Of a DNA stretch of 64,000 nucleotides, positions 26,588-35,644 are shown piece by piece. Each line of letters starts with the position of its first letter. The first letter of the stretch is position 1. The translations under genes and the position numbers were made by a program. The stretch spans positions 1 to 64,000 of the forward strand of contig JAKPHF010000046.1 in the NCBI GenBank assembly GCA_029550525.1, read 5' to 3'. The notes under the pieces are model-generated. The model was given only the letters and a program-made list of their open reading frames with translations, searched no databases and was not told the DNA's origin. Origin of the DNA: Planctomycetota bacterium (GTDB lineage: Bacteria; Planctomycetota; Phycisphaerae; UBA1845; PWPN01).

Positions 26588-27376
26588 TCACCTCGACGCT
26601 GCCTTGTATCTCCTCACGAATGCCGCGTACTGCTCGGGCGTGTCGATGCCCGCGCTCTTGTCGGGCACCACGGCCATGGCGATCCGCTCGCCAAGCCACA
26701 GGGCCCGCAGTTGTTCCAGTTGCTCAGTCTGCTCCAGCTCACAGGGAGGCGTCGCGGTCAGCCGGGCCAGGCACTCCGGCCGATACGCGTATATCCCCAG
26801 GTGCAGCAGCCACTTGCTCACGTCCCCCGGCCTGCCCCCCGCGTCCCGGGGATAGGGAACCAGGCTCCGACTGAAGTATAGGGCATACCCGTCGCGGTCC
26901 AGGACCACCTTGACGCACGCCGGGTTCATCAGCTCGGCTTCGCTCTTGAAGGGACAGGCGATGGAGCCCATCCCCACGCCCGGGCGTTCCAGCATGATGG
27001 TCACGAGCTTATCGATGGCCCCGGGATCCATCTCCGGCTCGTCGCCCTGCACATTCACGACCAGGTCGATATCGTCTCCATTCCCCTGCCCCTTGGCCGC
27101 GTCGCTCTGCCTCCGCAAGGCAGCGACCACCTCGGCCACCCGATCCGTACCCGACGGATGGTCCGCCCGAGTCATGGCCACTTCGCCGCCGAACGCTCGC
27201 ACCGCCGCGGCAATCCGGTCGTCATCGGTGGCCACGATGATCCGGTCGATGCGCTTGGCCCCGGCCACCGCCTCGTACACGTGCTGGATCAGCGGTTTAC
27301 CAGTCTCGGCGGCGAGGGGTTTTCCGGGGAATCGGCTGGATGCGTACCGGGCGGGAATAATTGCCACAACGGGCAA
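26588..27376 (-). CDS. kdsB: 3-deoxy-manno-octulosonate cytidylyltransferase
   Basis: Activates Kdo as CMP-Kdo for lipid A inner-core assembly, in the cytoplasm. 262 residues starting with TTG at 27376 (AGAGGA upstream; MPVVAIIPARYASSRFPGKP follows). Signature segments: RIDRIIVATDDDRIAAAV, MTRADHPSGTDRVAEV, VVNVQGDEPEMDP, and YAYRPECLARLTATPPCELE with EQLEQLRALWLGERIAM. Presence of this enzyme together with LptF/LptG supports an LPS-bearing outer membrane. Confidence 0.95.
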   Translation of the reverse strand: MPVVAIIPARYASSRFPGKPLAAETGKPLIQHVYEAVAGAKRIDRIIVATDDDRIAAAVRAFGGEVAMTRADHPSGTDRVAEVVAALRRQSDAAKGQGNGDDIDLVVNVQGDEPEMDPGAIDKLVTIMLERPGVGMGSIACPFKSEAELMNPACVKVVLDRDGYALYFSRSLVPYPRDAGGRPGDVSKWLLHLGIYAYRPECLARLTATPPCELEQTEQLEQLRALWLGERIAMAVVPDKSAGIDTPEQYAAFVRRYKAASR

Positions 27377-27515
27377 GGGAATGTCCTCTTGCTTACCAAA
27401 TCCTACCTTGTCAGGAGGAACAAAGTCGAATGCTACTCCCGGCCTCGCAAAAAGTCAAACCCTGCCCTGCACATGGGTTGTGAGTTTTTTCGGATCCCCG
27501 CGCCGCGACGCCCGC

Positions 27516-27612
27516 GCGGCACGTCAACCGATCATCGAACCGGGACGCCTGCCTGCACGCGCACGCTGGAAGCGTGCTCCACAACCGCGGCACGCCGACC
27601 GATCATCGAGCC
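27516..27612. repeat. Palindromic repeat (family B) flanked by 26-bp near-identical direct repeats
   Basis: A partial family-B element (27542-27585, with CACGCTGGAAGCGTG) lies exactly between two 26-nt direct repeats at 27516-27541 and 27587-27612. They match at 23 of 26 positions and share CCGATCATCGA. The region lies between kdsB and the GH36 gene. Confidence 0.7.
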
Positions 27613-27641
27613 AGCCGCATCGCAAGGGAGGCCGGGCGGAG

Positions 27642-30110
27642 TCAGGGTTCGGACTCGCCCACGCGTCGGTAGGTAATTACCACCGCCGCCGGGCGAGTGG
27701 TCGCCGTCACGGGCAAGCCCTCGTCGAGCAGTGTTCGCCCGCTCATCCGCAAGGGCGAGTCGCTGTCCACGTCCGTCAGTTCGTACTGCGCCGCCGGATC
27801 CAGCCCGCGCAACCGGAACCGTGCCGACTCGTACGGGCTGTCCGCCCGCCGGAAGCACTGGACGAGGCCCTCGCACTTCTCAGGCACGTTGAACTGCCAA
27901 GCCATCCACACGTCATTTTCGAGGCTGTAACTCGTGAGCGGGTAGTAGTCGCCGAAGTAGTACTCCGCGAACTGTCGCCACTGCTTGAACACTCGGCGTA
28001 GCAGGTCGTAGTCCAGATCGGTCCGCCGCATGTCGAAGCAGGCGTTGAACTGCGGGCACAACACGCTGCGGAGCTGGTACAAATCGGTCGCACTGCTGCC
28101 CGTGCCGTGGTACGGCATCCAGAAGGCGATCCCGTACGTGTGGCATTGGTTGCCGACCGGCTCGATGATGTAGTCGCTCCGCAGCAGGGGTATCGCCCGG
28201 CGGAGCGTCTCCAGGTCGTTGCGACGGCCACCGCTAGCACAGGAGTCGATGAGCAGATTGGGATGGCGCCGGCGAAGCTCATCCCAGTACGCCAGGTAGC
28301 CTTCGACATGGCGGATCTCGGTGATGCCCGCCCGGTCCGGTTCATCGTTCGCCCGCCAGTACGCCAGCGGATCGAAGTTGTGGTCCTGCCGATACAGGTC
28401 GATGCCCTCCTCGCGGAGCAGCCGGTCCACGTGATCGGTCAGCCACTGGCGGGCCCGGGCATCGCCGAGATTCAGGAGCTTCTGCTCGCCGTCCTTGCCC
28501 AACAGCCATTCCGGATGATTCTCATACAACCACGTGCCGGGCGTGACCCGCTCGGGCTCGAACCACACGATGGTCCGCACGCCCTTGGTGTGGGCATGAT
28601 CGCAGATCGGTCGCAGCCCGCCGGGGAAACGCTTCTGATCGACTTCCCACGTGCCGGTGTTGGGCCACCCGCTGGTGTTGATGTACCAGCCGGCGTCCAT
28701 CCACCAGTAATCGAGCGGCAGCCCCTCTGCCAGGTAGCGATCGATGAACATGATCTGACTGGCCGTGTCGGCGTTGATCATCTCCGCGTACTGGTGCGAG
28801 CTGCAGGCCGCAAGGTGCACGCCGGGAAGTTTTCCGCCCGGACGCGGGTAGTTGTGCGCGAGCATCCAGCGCCGCCACACGTTCTGTGATCGCAGCCGCT
28901 CGCCCTTGTGGAATTGCAGCACGACCAACGGCGTGCGAATCTCTTCACCGGGCAGGAGCTTCAAATGCGTCAATTCCTGACCGGCTCGAATCCGGAGTGA
29001 CTGTGTGTAGTCGCGTTCGAACGTCGCCGCCCACTGGCCCGGCCAGCCCACGACCGCGATAAGCCCATCGCCCGGCCAGATCACGTTGAAATACGGCAAA
29101 TCGGTGTTGGTGGGCCGCCCGCCTGCCGCGGAAATGCGCTTGGACGTCCCCGAGGACAGCACGCTCACCAACGGCTGATAGTCAAAGGGTTGGCAGGGGC
29201 TGCCGACATTGTGATGGAGAACGAACTCACCGGAGGGACCGCGCCGCAGAGGCAGGTCCAGAGCCTGGATGCGCTCGAGAATAGGCGTATCCGTCTGGCC
29301 GGTATTGCGGAAGTAAAGCGTCCACTCGACGGTAGGAAAGTCGCGGTACTCGATGGCAACCCATCGCACCTGCAGGTTGCCGCCGGTATACGTAACCGTG
29401 TGCTCGATCCGGGCCGAATCCAGTTCGCGCGAGCTGCGCTGCTTTTCCCAGCGCGGCAAAAGCTCCGTCGAGGGTCGGCCGTCGTAGAAGAACGAGAACG
29501 GCGGCTCGGCCGGCCACTCGCGCTCGTACAAGCCGGTGAGCGGCAGCTGCCCCAATGGCAACTCGCGCCCGTCCGCCAGCGTGACCGTCGCGTCGGCCCA
29601 GTCGGCCTGATCGCAGGCAATGCCGTCTCCCCCGTCCGCAACTTGGAGAACGAGTTGCGTGGCCCCGGCCAGCTCGACGTTGACAGGCCGCGCTGCGACG
29701 CCTTCACGCATGAGCGGACTCTTGAAGAGTTCGCGCCCGGCCGCCTCGACGCGAAAGATCACGCTGCCCCGCCCGCCCACGGTCTGCTCGTTGCTGTCCA
29801 CGCCGACGGTCGCCTGGAACGACTTCCCCGGTGCCGGCAGATGAACGACGAGCCGGCTCGGGGCGTGGCAGTACAGCCCGGACGCGTACTGCGTGCTGAC
29901 GATGCGCAGCGGCCGTCCATTGCGGTTATTGACCTGGACGGGATCGTGGTTGGCGACCACTTCGATCGAGCCATCCGCTCCCGCCGTCCACGGCTCGCCG
30001 GTGATTGAGGCCGCCACAAATCGCCGTGCTTCCGCCATTTCGGCCGGCGTTGCCGTCAGCGCAGGACCACTCGCCAGGAGGAATGCAGCAACCGTGACCC
30101 CATTCAACAT
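27642..30110 (-). CDS. Secreted GH36 alpha-galactosidase with N-terminal NPCBM domain
   Basis: 822 residues with a signal peptide (GVTVAAFLLASGPALTA). Residues ~40-180 form an NPCBM carbohydrate-binding domain (ATVGVDSNEQTVGGRGSVIF, DWADATVTLADGREL). A GH36/melibiase supersandwich and barrel follow: LDYWWMDAGWYINTSGWPNT, VRTIVWFEPERVTPGTWL, the likely nucleophile Asp in LYRQDHNFDPL, and the acid/base region NLLIDSCASGGRRNDLE. It should release terminal alpha-galactose from oligo- or polysaccharides outside the cytoplasm. Length and domain order are usual for planctomycete members. It is flanked upstream by asnS on the same strand but is unrelated to it. Confidence 0.9.
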   Translation of the reverse strand: MLNGVTVAAFLLASGPALTATPAEMAEARRFVAASITGEPWTAGADGSIEVVANHDPVQVNNRNGRPLRIVSTQYASGLYCHAPSRLVVHLPAPGKSFQATVGVDSNEQTVGGRGSVIFRVEAAGRELFKSPLMREGVAARPVNVELAGATQLVLQVADGGDGIACDQADWADATVTLADGRELPLGQLPLTGLYEREWPAEPPFSFFYDGRPSTELLPRWEKQRSSRELDSARIEHTVTYTGGNLQVRWVAIEYRDFPTVEWTLYFRNTGQTDTPILERIQALDLPLRRGPSGEFVLHHNVGSPCQPFDYQPLVSVLSSGTSKRISAAGGRPTNTDLPYFNVIWPGDGLIAVVGWPGQWAATFERDYTQSLRIRAGQELTHLKLLPGEEIRTPLVVLQFHKGERLRSQNVWRRWMLAHNYPRPGGKLPGVHLAACSSHQYAEMINADTASQIMFIDRYLAEGLPLDYWWMDAGWYINTSGWPNTGTWEVDQKRFPGGLRPICDHAHTKGVRTIVWFEPERVTPGTWLYENHPEWLLGKDGEQKLLNLGDARARQWLTDHVDRLLREEGIDLYRQDHNFDPLAYWRANDEPDRAGITEIRHVEGYLAYWDELRRRHPNLLIDSCASGGRRNDLETLRRAIPLLRSDYIIEPVGNQCHTYGIAFWMPYHGTGSSATDLYQLRSVLCPQFNACFDMRRTDLDYDLLRRVFKQWRQFAEYYFGDYYPLTSYSLENDVWMAWQFNVPEKCEGLVQCFRRADSPYESARFRLRGLDPAAQYELTDVDSDSPLRMSGRTLLDEGLPVTATTRPAAVVITYRRVGESEP

Positions 30111-30173
30111 GGCTGCCTCCTGCCTCTCCCCAGTGCGCGCTCGAGCCTCAGGTCTGAGGTCTTTCTTCTCCCG

Positions 30174-31682
30174 TTACGGGTACACTTTTCCCATCATGCG
30201 CGGGAAACCGATGGTCTCACGAATATGCTTGAGACCGCACAGCCAGGCGACGGTGCGTTCGATGCCCAGGCCGAAGCCGCCGTGCGGCACGCTGCCGTAG
30301 CGCCGCAGGTCGAGATACCACTCGTACGGCTCCGTTGGCAGGTTCTCCTCGGCCATGCGCTCCAGCAATGCGTCGAGGTCGTCCTCGCGCTGCGAGCCGC
30401 CGATGATCTCACCGTAACCGTCGGGGGCCAGCAGGTCGAAGTTGCGGACCACGCGCGGATCCTTCGGATCGCGCTTCATGTAGAACGCCTTGCAGCCCCG
30501 CGGATAGTGCGTGACGAATACCGGCCGGTCGTGCAAGCGCGAGATGATGGTTTCGTCGCTGCCTCCCAGGTCCTTGCCCCACTCGAAATTCGCCGCCAAC
30601 TGCATGTGCGTCGGAATGTTCCGGACCTGCTCTTCCAGCTCGGCCAGTTCCTCGCGATCAGCGATAATCTCGGCGGCCAACTTCTCCTGGACATGCTTTT
30701 TCACGCCCTGGGCATCGCGCTGCTTCTCCTTTTCAGCGATGCCCGATCGAAGCTCGGCGATGCGAGCGTTCTTTACCTCCAGATCCTTCTCGAGCAGCTC
30801 CTTTGCCCGGGGGCCGCGGAGAATCTCCGCCGCCTCGCTGTAGGTCAGACGATAGAACGGCTTGACGATTCGCTCGAGCCGACTGACGTCCTGCCCCAGG
30901 AATTCCAGGTCCGCCCGGTGGTCCTTCAGCACGCGCTGCACGATGGACTGGACGAAATCCTCCGCCACCGCCATCACGTCCTCGAGTTCGGCGTAGGCGA
31001 TCTCGGGTTCGACCATCCAGAATTCGGTGAGATGGCGGCGAGTCTTCGATTTCTCGGCCCGGAAGGTCGGCCCGAAACAGTACACCTTGCCGTACGCCAG
31101 CGCCGCCGACTCCAGATACAACTGGCCCGTTTGAGCCAGGTACATGGGCTCACCGAAGTAATCGACGTTGAACAGCGTCTGCGCACCCTCACCCGCCGAC
31201 GGCGCGAAGATAGGCGTGTCGAACAGAATGAAGCCGTTGTCGTTGAAGAACCGCCGCACGGCGTCGATCACGGTGTGGCGAACCTTCATGATGGCCGTCG
31301 GCCGGCGCGAGCGCAGCCACAGGTGCCGGTGCGAGAAGAGGAATTCGATGCCGTGCTCTTTCGGCGTGATCGGGTAATCGTGTGTGGCGTGGACCACCAC
31401 CAACCCGGTCACGTGCAGTTCGTGGCCGCCCAACGCTCGCTCGTCGGCGTGGACGGTGCCGGTGACTTCGAGGGATGACTCCTGCCCCAAGCGCGAGGCC
31501 GTTTCGAACACCTCGGCCGGAACGTCCGCCTTGCCCACGACGCACTGGCACAAGCCCGTGCCGTCGCGGACGATCAAGAACGCAACCTTGCTCGACACGC
31601 GCGAGTTGTACAACCAGCCCGCCAGCGTGACGGTTTTCCCGACATGCTGGTGCAAATCACGGATCAATACCCGATCGTTCAT
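30174..31682 (-). CDS. asnS: Asparaginyl-tRNA synthetase with coiled-coil insertion
   Basis: Class II synthetase that charges tRNA-Asn. 502 residues from ATG 31682 (GAGGA upstream); an upstream in-frame ATG adds unrelated sequence. An OB-fold anticodon-binding domain at ~15-115 (TVTLAGWLYNSRVSSKVAFL) is followed by the catalytic core: PIFAPSAGEGAQTLF, motif 2 (YCFGPTFRAEKSKTRRHLTE), FWMVEPEIAYAEL, and motif 3 (GGFGLGIERTVAWLCGL). Residues ~290-363 form a charged helical insertion (GPRAKELLEKDLEVKNARIA ... REELAELEEQVRNIP), predicted coiled coil, placed between motifs 2 and 3 and absent from the E. coli enzyme. AsnRS rather than AspRS is supported by the motif-2 context. Confidence 0.93.
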   Translation of the reverse strand: MNDRVLIRDLHQHVGKTVTLAGWLYNSRVSSKVAFLIVRDGTGLCQCVVGKADVPAEVFETASRLGQESSLEVTGTVHADERALGGHELHVTGLVVVHATHDYPITPKEHGIEFLFSHRHLWLRSRRPTAIMKVRHTVIDAVRRFFNDNGFILFDTPIFAPSAGEGAQTLFNVDYFGEPMYLAQTGQLYLESAALAYGKVYCFGPTFRAEKSKTRRHLTEFWMVEPEIAYAELEDVMAVAEDFVQSIVQRVLKDHRADLEFLGQDVSRLERIVKPFYRLTYSEAAEILRGPRAKELLEKDLEVKNARIAELRSGIAEKEKQRDAQGVKKHVQEKLAAEIIADREELAELEEQVRNIPTHMQLAANFEWGKDLGGSDETIISRLHDRPVFVTHYPRGCKAFYMKRDPKDPRVVRNFDLLAPDGYGEIIGGSQREDDLDALLERMAEENLPTEPYEWYLDLRRYGSVPHGGFGLGIERTVAWLCGLKHIRETIGFPRMMGKVYP

Positions 31683-31968
31683 GGTGATGCATCCTCGAGA
31701 CAAATATGAAAGGCACATGATACGCGCGTGAATCAGGATGGCAAAGCGCGCGAGAACGGATAGCACGAAGCATTGACGCTCAGAAAATACGAGCCGCTCG
31801 TGAGAATAAGCAAAGATGATAGTGTGCACACCGCCGGCGCACTGTTCGGATGCAATAACGCTTAACGCGACACGGTGGACGGAATGTGCTTTCAGCAGGA
31901 TTCATCGCCCGTTGATGGCGCGGCTCGCCAACAGCGGGCTTTCGTGCGATTCGGACGAGGTGCCCGGA

Positions 31969-32391
31969 CTATTCTTCGGCCGACACCTTACCGCGCAGTT
32001 GCTTGACGCTGCTGCGCTGCAGTTTGCCGTCGAGCCGGCGGCGTTTGGAGGCCGCGGGCACCGCCGTTTCCTTGCGCGGCTTGGTCGTTTGGAAGGCCTG
32101 ACCCATCAGCTCGATGAAGCGATTCACCGCCGCCCGCCGGTTGGCCAGTTGCGTGCGCTCTTTGCAGGAGACCACCCGAAGCACACCGTCGCGGCTGATG
32201 CGCCCGGCGAGATTCTCGCATACCCGCTTTTTCTGCTGGTGCGACAGCGACAGGCTTCCGTTGACATCGAACAGCAGCGTCACCCGGGTGTGGGCTTTGT
32301 TGACGTTCTGACCGCCGGGCCCGGGACTCCGATCGCAGGAGAACGTCAACTCGCGCTCGCTGATACCAAGTCCTGGGGCGATCTCGATCAA
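31969..32391 (-). CDS. arfB: Peptidyl-tRNA hydrolase ArfB (GGQ domain)
   Basis: 140 residues starting with TTG at 32391 (GGGAGGG upstream). The GGQ catalytic loop of class I release factors is in RSPGPGGQNVNKAHTRVTL, followed by the basic C-terminal tail (KRRRLDGKLQRSSVKQLRG) that inserts into the mRNA channel of stalled ribosomes. The protein releases nascent chains from ribosomes lacking a stop codon. Length and domain order are those of ArfB/YaeJ. It is divergent from the DUF488 gene. Confidence 0.93.
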   Translation of the reverse strand: MIEIAPGLGISERELTFSCDRSPGPGGQNVNKAHTRVTLLFDVNGSLSLSHQQKKRVCENLAGRISRDGVLRVVSCKERTQLANRRAAVNRFIELMGQAFQTTKPRKETAVPAASKRRRLDGKLQRSSVKQLRGKVSAEE

Positions 32392-32655
32392 CGTCCAACC
32401 CTCCCATTCCGTGTGGGCCTGAAGTGCTCAGATCCGTCTGTGGATCACGGGACGTGATTATAACCGAAATCGCCGCGGAATGCCACCTCCAGGCAGGGCT
32501 CCGGCTGCGATCGAGCCGCCTACGAAATCGGCCGCGCTGCATCGGTTCCGGCACAAGCCTTCTTGCGTTGCCCCCGCCGCCAGCCGCGGATCGGCCTTAA
32601 AATCAAAAGGATTTCGTCGCACCACCAGACCAGGCTTTGCCGGGAGCATCCGGGC

Positions 32656-33210
32656 GTGCCTCTGACCATCTACACCATCGGACACTCGACACGCGCCGCC
32701 GAGGAGTTCCGCGATCTGCTCCGGGAGTCGGAGATTCGCCGGCTGGTCGACGTGCGCCAGTATCCCGGCTCGCGACGGCTCCCGCAGTTCAATCGAGCCG
32801 CTCTGGAATCGAGCATGGCCGCCGCGGGCATCGCCTACGAGTGGATCCGCGAACTGGGCGGCCGCCGGCGAGCCGCGGCCGAGCCTTCTCCGAATCCCGG
32901 CCTGCGCAATCCGAGCTTTCGCAACTATGCCGACTATATGCCCACGCCGGCGTTCCGAGCCGGCATCGAGCGGCTGCTCGCCGGCGCACAGGAGACTCGC
33001 ACGGCCATCATGTGCGCTGAGGCCGTCTACTGGCGATGCCACCGCCGGCTGATCAGCGACTACCTGACGGCCATCGGTTGCAACGTGCAACACATCATGG
33101 GTCCGGGCCAGCTCCAGCCGCATACGTTGACGCCGGGTGTTCTTCTTCGCGAAGACGGCGTGCTCTACCCCGGCGGCGACGATCCCGGTCAACCAGGGCT
33201 CTGGCCGTGA
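32656..33210 (+). CDS. DUF488 family protein
   Basis: 184 residues starting with GTG at 32656, with GGGAG upstream; translation then begins VPLTIYTIGHSTRAAEEF, the usual DUF488 opening. Other hallmarks: LVDVRQYPGSRRLPQFN, GGRRRAAAEPSPNPGLRNPS, FRNYADYM, and the Cys-containing TAIMCAEAVYWRCHRRLIS. The molecular function of this family is not established. It is followed by a small orphan gene on the same strand. Confidence 0.9.
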   Translation: MPLTIYTIGHSTRAAEEFRDLLRESEIRRLVDVRQYPGSRRLPQFNRAALESSMAAAGIAYEWIRELGGRRRAAAEPSPNPGLRNPSFRNYADYMPTPAFRAGIERLLAGAQETRTAIMCAEAVYWRCHRRLISDYLTAIGCNVQHIMGPGQLQPHTLTPGVLLREDGVLYPGGDDPGQPGLWP

Positions 33211-33363
33211 ACAAAGCACAGTACGAGCCGGAGCCGTATTCCATCGGCACAAACTGCGCTCGGCTCGGCAGTCCTTGCGCAATCGAACGGTTCGAGACGA
33301 ATCGTGTCATGGCCGCCCTGTCAGCAGGCCGATACCACTGACGTCACACATGCGAGGTGGAGC

Positions 33364-33615
33364 ATGATTGCGAGACTGACACTCACGATGGGGCCGCGTA
33401 CCGTGGTCGCGCTGTTGGGCGAGGATCTCAAGTGGCGATGTGAGGATCTGCTCACGCAGAGCTATTTGAACGCTTGTCACGGCCCACCCGAGGAAGACAC
33501 GCTCAGCATGGGACCGGTCGGTTATCACCAGGCCGTCCGGGCATCGCGAGCAGTGCAGGAAGCGGGCTGGGACGTGACGCTGTACATGCCCGCACTCAAT
33601 CAAAGCGCCGCGTAA
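33364..33615 (+). CDS. Small protein of unknown function, 83 residues
   Basis: ATG 33364 has GAGGTGGAG just upstream. The product (MIARLTLTMGPRTVVALLGE ... DVTLYMPALNQSAA) is soluble, with no membrane segment, Cys cluster or recognised domain. It lies between the DUF488 gene and the universal stress protein gene. Codon composition is like that of its neighbours. Supported mainly by the ribosome binding site. Confidence 0.5.
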   Translation: MIARLTLTMGPRTVVALLGEDLKWRCEDLLTQSYLNACHGPPEEDTLSMGPVGYHQAVRASRAVQEAGWDVTLYMPALNQSAA

Positions 33616-33734
33616 TCCACCGACGCTTCTCGAAGAGTCGCCCCAGCGAGCGGTGAAGTTTAGCCCTCGTCGACTGTGTTTGCTTGCGTCCGTTCGTTTT
33701 TCGACGTTCCGTTACCCGAAGTCTCGCTCGCTTC

Positions 33735-34226
33735 TCACGCCCCCGCCGGCAAGGTATCCGTCTTCTGCTGCTGCTCGGTCGCCTTCGCGCTCAGCGGTGC
33801 CGGCACCACCATCACCGGACACGGCGCGCGCCGCAGCACGCCCGCGCTCACACTGCCCAAAAACAGATGATGCAGCACGCCATGCCGATGCGAGCCGAGC
33901 ACGATCACGTCGGCGTCGACAGCCACGGCTTCGTCGATGATGTCCAGAACGGCCGATCCCTGCACGATGCGCGTGGTCACCTCGAGACCGCGGGCAACAA
34001 GCTCGTCGCGAAACGTCTGCATCAGTCGTTTCTCTTCCGATGATTCGGGCGGAGGGACGTACGGCAAGATTTGAAGCCCCGACTCGTAGCCGACCAGGTC
34101 GGTGTCTTCCGGAAGCACGTGGAACAGGTGAACGCGGTGTCCGCTGGCCACCGCCCAGTCGCCGGCCGTGCGAACTACGGTGGGCGTGATGTCGGAAAAG
34201 TCGATCGGAACGAGCATCGTTTTCAT
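33735..34226 (-). CDS. Universal stress protein (UspA family)
   Basis: 163 residues from ATG 34226, chosen because AAGAGGG lies 6 nt upstream and MKTMLVPIDFSDITPTVVRT is the usual opening; an ATG 6 nt earlier sits directly against the ribosome binding site. The ATP-binding signature is complete: VIVLGSHRHGVLHHLFLGSV followed by SAGVLRRAPCPVMVVP. Single UspA domain with a short Gln/Lys-rich tail. Probably a nucleotide-binding stress protein. Confidence 0.92.
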   Translation of the reverse strand: MKTMLVPIDFSDITPTVVRTAGDWAVASGHRVHLFHVLPEDTDLVGYESGLQILPYVPPPESSEEKRLMQTFRDELVARGLEVTTRIVQGSAVLDIIDEAVAVDADVIVLGSHRHGVLHHLFLGSVSAGVLRRAPCPVMVVPAPLSAKATEQQQKTDTLPAGA

Positions 34227-34395
34227 GGCCATCCCTCTTACCCGACTCGGGGCCCGCCCTGAGGAAAGATATGTGCCGGGCCCGCTGATCCATGATTCAG
34301 GACCGGCGTCAACTTGTTTCCAAATCGAGGCAGCAAGCTGACGCCGTCCTGCGCTGACGCCGACCTGATGCCTGCCCAAAGAAATGCCTGAGCTC

Positions 34396-34443
34396 GTGGT
34401 GCAGGCATTTTGCCTGCCTCCTACACGCTGGAAGCGGTGCAGC
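34396..34443 (-). repeat. Interspersed palindromic repeat, family B
   Basis: Minus-orientation copy of the ~50-nt double palindrome: one arm GCAGGCATTTTGCCTGC, the other ACACGCTGGAAGCGGTG. Best full copies are at 40553-40603 and 51411-51460. Confidence 0.8.
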
Positions 34444-34475
34444 GCAAGGCACGAAAGCCGAAGCCGCACGAGCGA

Positions 34476-34661
34476 TCAACTGGCGTCCGCTCGCCGTAGC
34501 TCGGCTTCAACCTCTTCCAGCTCGTCCATCAGATCGACCCGCCGATCGTTGAGGTCGAAGTACATGGGAGTGTGCAGCGGGCGATCCAACTCCTCGAGCT
34601 CGCGTTCGATCTCGTCCCGGCGTTCCTGCAGGTATTTGAGTTCTTCGGTTGAAAGTTCCAT
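34476..34661 (-). CDS. Small coiled-coil protein, 61 residues
   Basis: ATG 34661 is preceded by GGAGAGAG. The product is acidic and helical: two heptad-like stretches (LKYLQERRDEIERELEELD and RRVDLMDELEEVEAELRRA) joined by RPLHTPMYFDLND. No known domain recognised. It may form a helical hairpin. The 240 nt upstream of the stress-protein gene contain a family-B repeat but no other gene. Confidence 0.6.
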   Translation of the reverse strand: MELSTEELKYLQERRDEIERELEELDRPLHTPMYFDLNDRRVDLMDELEEVEAELRRADAS

Positions 34662-34903
34662 GGCTCTCTCCTGCTGCTCACATTCCTGCGTCTTGCGGTC
34701 CGGAAGCCCGATGTGATTGCCGCTTCCACGCCGCAGCGTCAGGAGAACCCAGACAGAAGGGGCGAGCCCGAAACCGCCCCGCGCACCTATTATATCGCGC
34801 CGGCCGGCCGCGGGGGATACAAATCCCTAAGGGAGACCCACGCATAGGAGGCCAGCATGGGGCATCCCCCGATCAACGGAACGTGGGAACAACGTCTCTT
34901 CGA

Positions 34904-35644
34904 TTACCAAAAAATCCAATCGCCCCAGGCGATCACGTACACGTACAGGGCGAGATTGGTCACACCGTGAACGAGAATCAGGAACAGCAAACTGCGCTTC
35001 CAGTAGAACAGCGCATTGAAGAGCATCCAACAGAAGATGCTGACGGCCCAGTTGCTCGGGTGCTGGGCGACCGACAGGAGGCTTGTCCCCAAAAACGAGA
35101 ACCACGTGAATGTGCCCATGGGCACGCGATCCCAACGATGCCAGTCGATGAACGCCCGCAGCATGAAGCCGCGCCAGAACAGTTCCTCGACGATGGGCAC
35201 TATGATGACGGCGACGGTGATCCGTAACACGGCCTGGGACCACCAAGCCCCAGGGCTGATGCCGGTCCGAGGATCGACGGGTTCGACCAAATCGAAGATG
35301 TACCACTTGCCGGCCACCCCGGCATGCGTGACGGCACTGTTGAACAGGTGCTGACCAGCCACCCATCCCGCAGCGGCGATGCACCCGAACACCACGGCCA
35401 ACGGCAGGTGTGGCCGGCCCAGCGGCGGCAAGTACTTGCGAAGCACCCACACCGCCCACAGCCCGCCAACACCGCGGATGGCGATCGGGATGGCCCGCAA
35501 CGACTCAGGAAACCGGTCCAGCCCGAGGAGGAGCAGATAGACCATGAACGGGCCCATCAGCACCACTTCCGGCTGGGCCCGCACGAGGCGGTCCACCCAG
35601 GTCGGCGCTGCGGCGGAGACGGTAGGTTGCACGTTGTCGGACAT
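34904..35644 (-). CDS. CPBP-family intramembrane metalloprotease, CAAX-protease-related type
   Basis: 246 residues from ATG 35644 (CGAGGT upstream). About seven hydrophobic segments carry the Abi/CPBP motifs: EELFWRGFMLRAF (Glu-Glu and Arg), SLLSVAQHPSNWA (His), and LVHGVTNLALYVY (His, Asn). The C-terminal AWGDWIFW recalls the 'GQWxFW' ending of the CAAX prenyl protease-related family that accompanies exosortases. I infer a possible role in protein sorting. No exosortase gene is in the window. Confidence 0.83.
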   Translation of the reverse strand: MSDNVQPTVSAAAPTWVDRLVRAQPEVVLMGPFMVYLLLLGLDRFPESLRAIPIAIRGVGGLWAVWVLRKYLPPLGRPHLPLAVVFGCIAAAGWVAGQHLFNSAVTHAGVAGKWYIFDLVEPVDPRTGISPGAWWSQAVLRITVAVIIVPIVEELFWRGFMLRAFIDWHRWDRVPMGTFTWFSFLGTSLLSVAQHPSNWAVSIFCWMLFNALFYWKRSLLFLILVHGVTNLALYVYVIAWGDWIFW

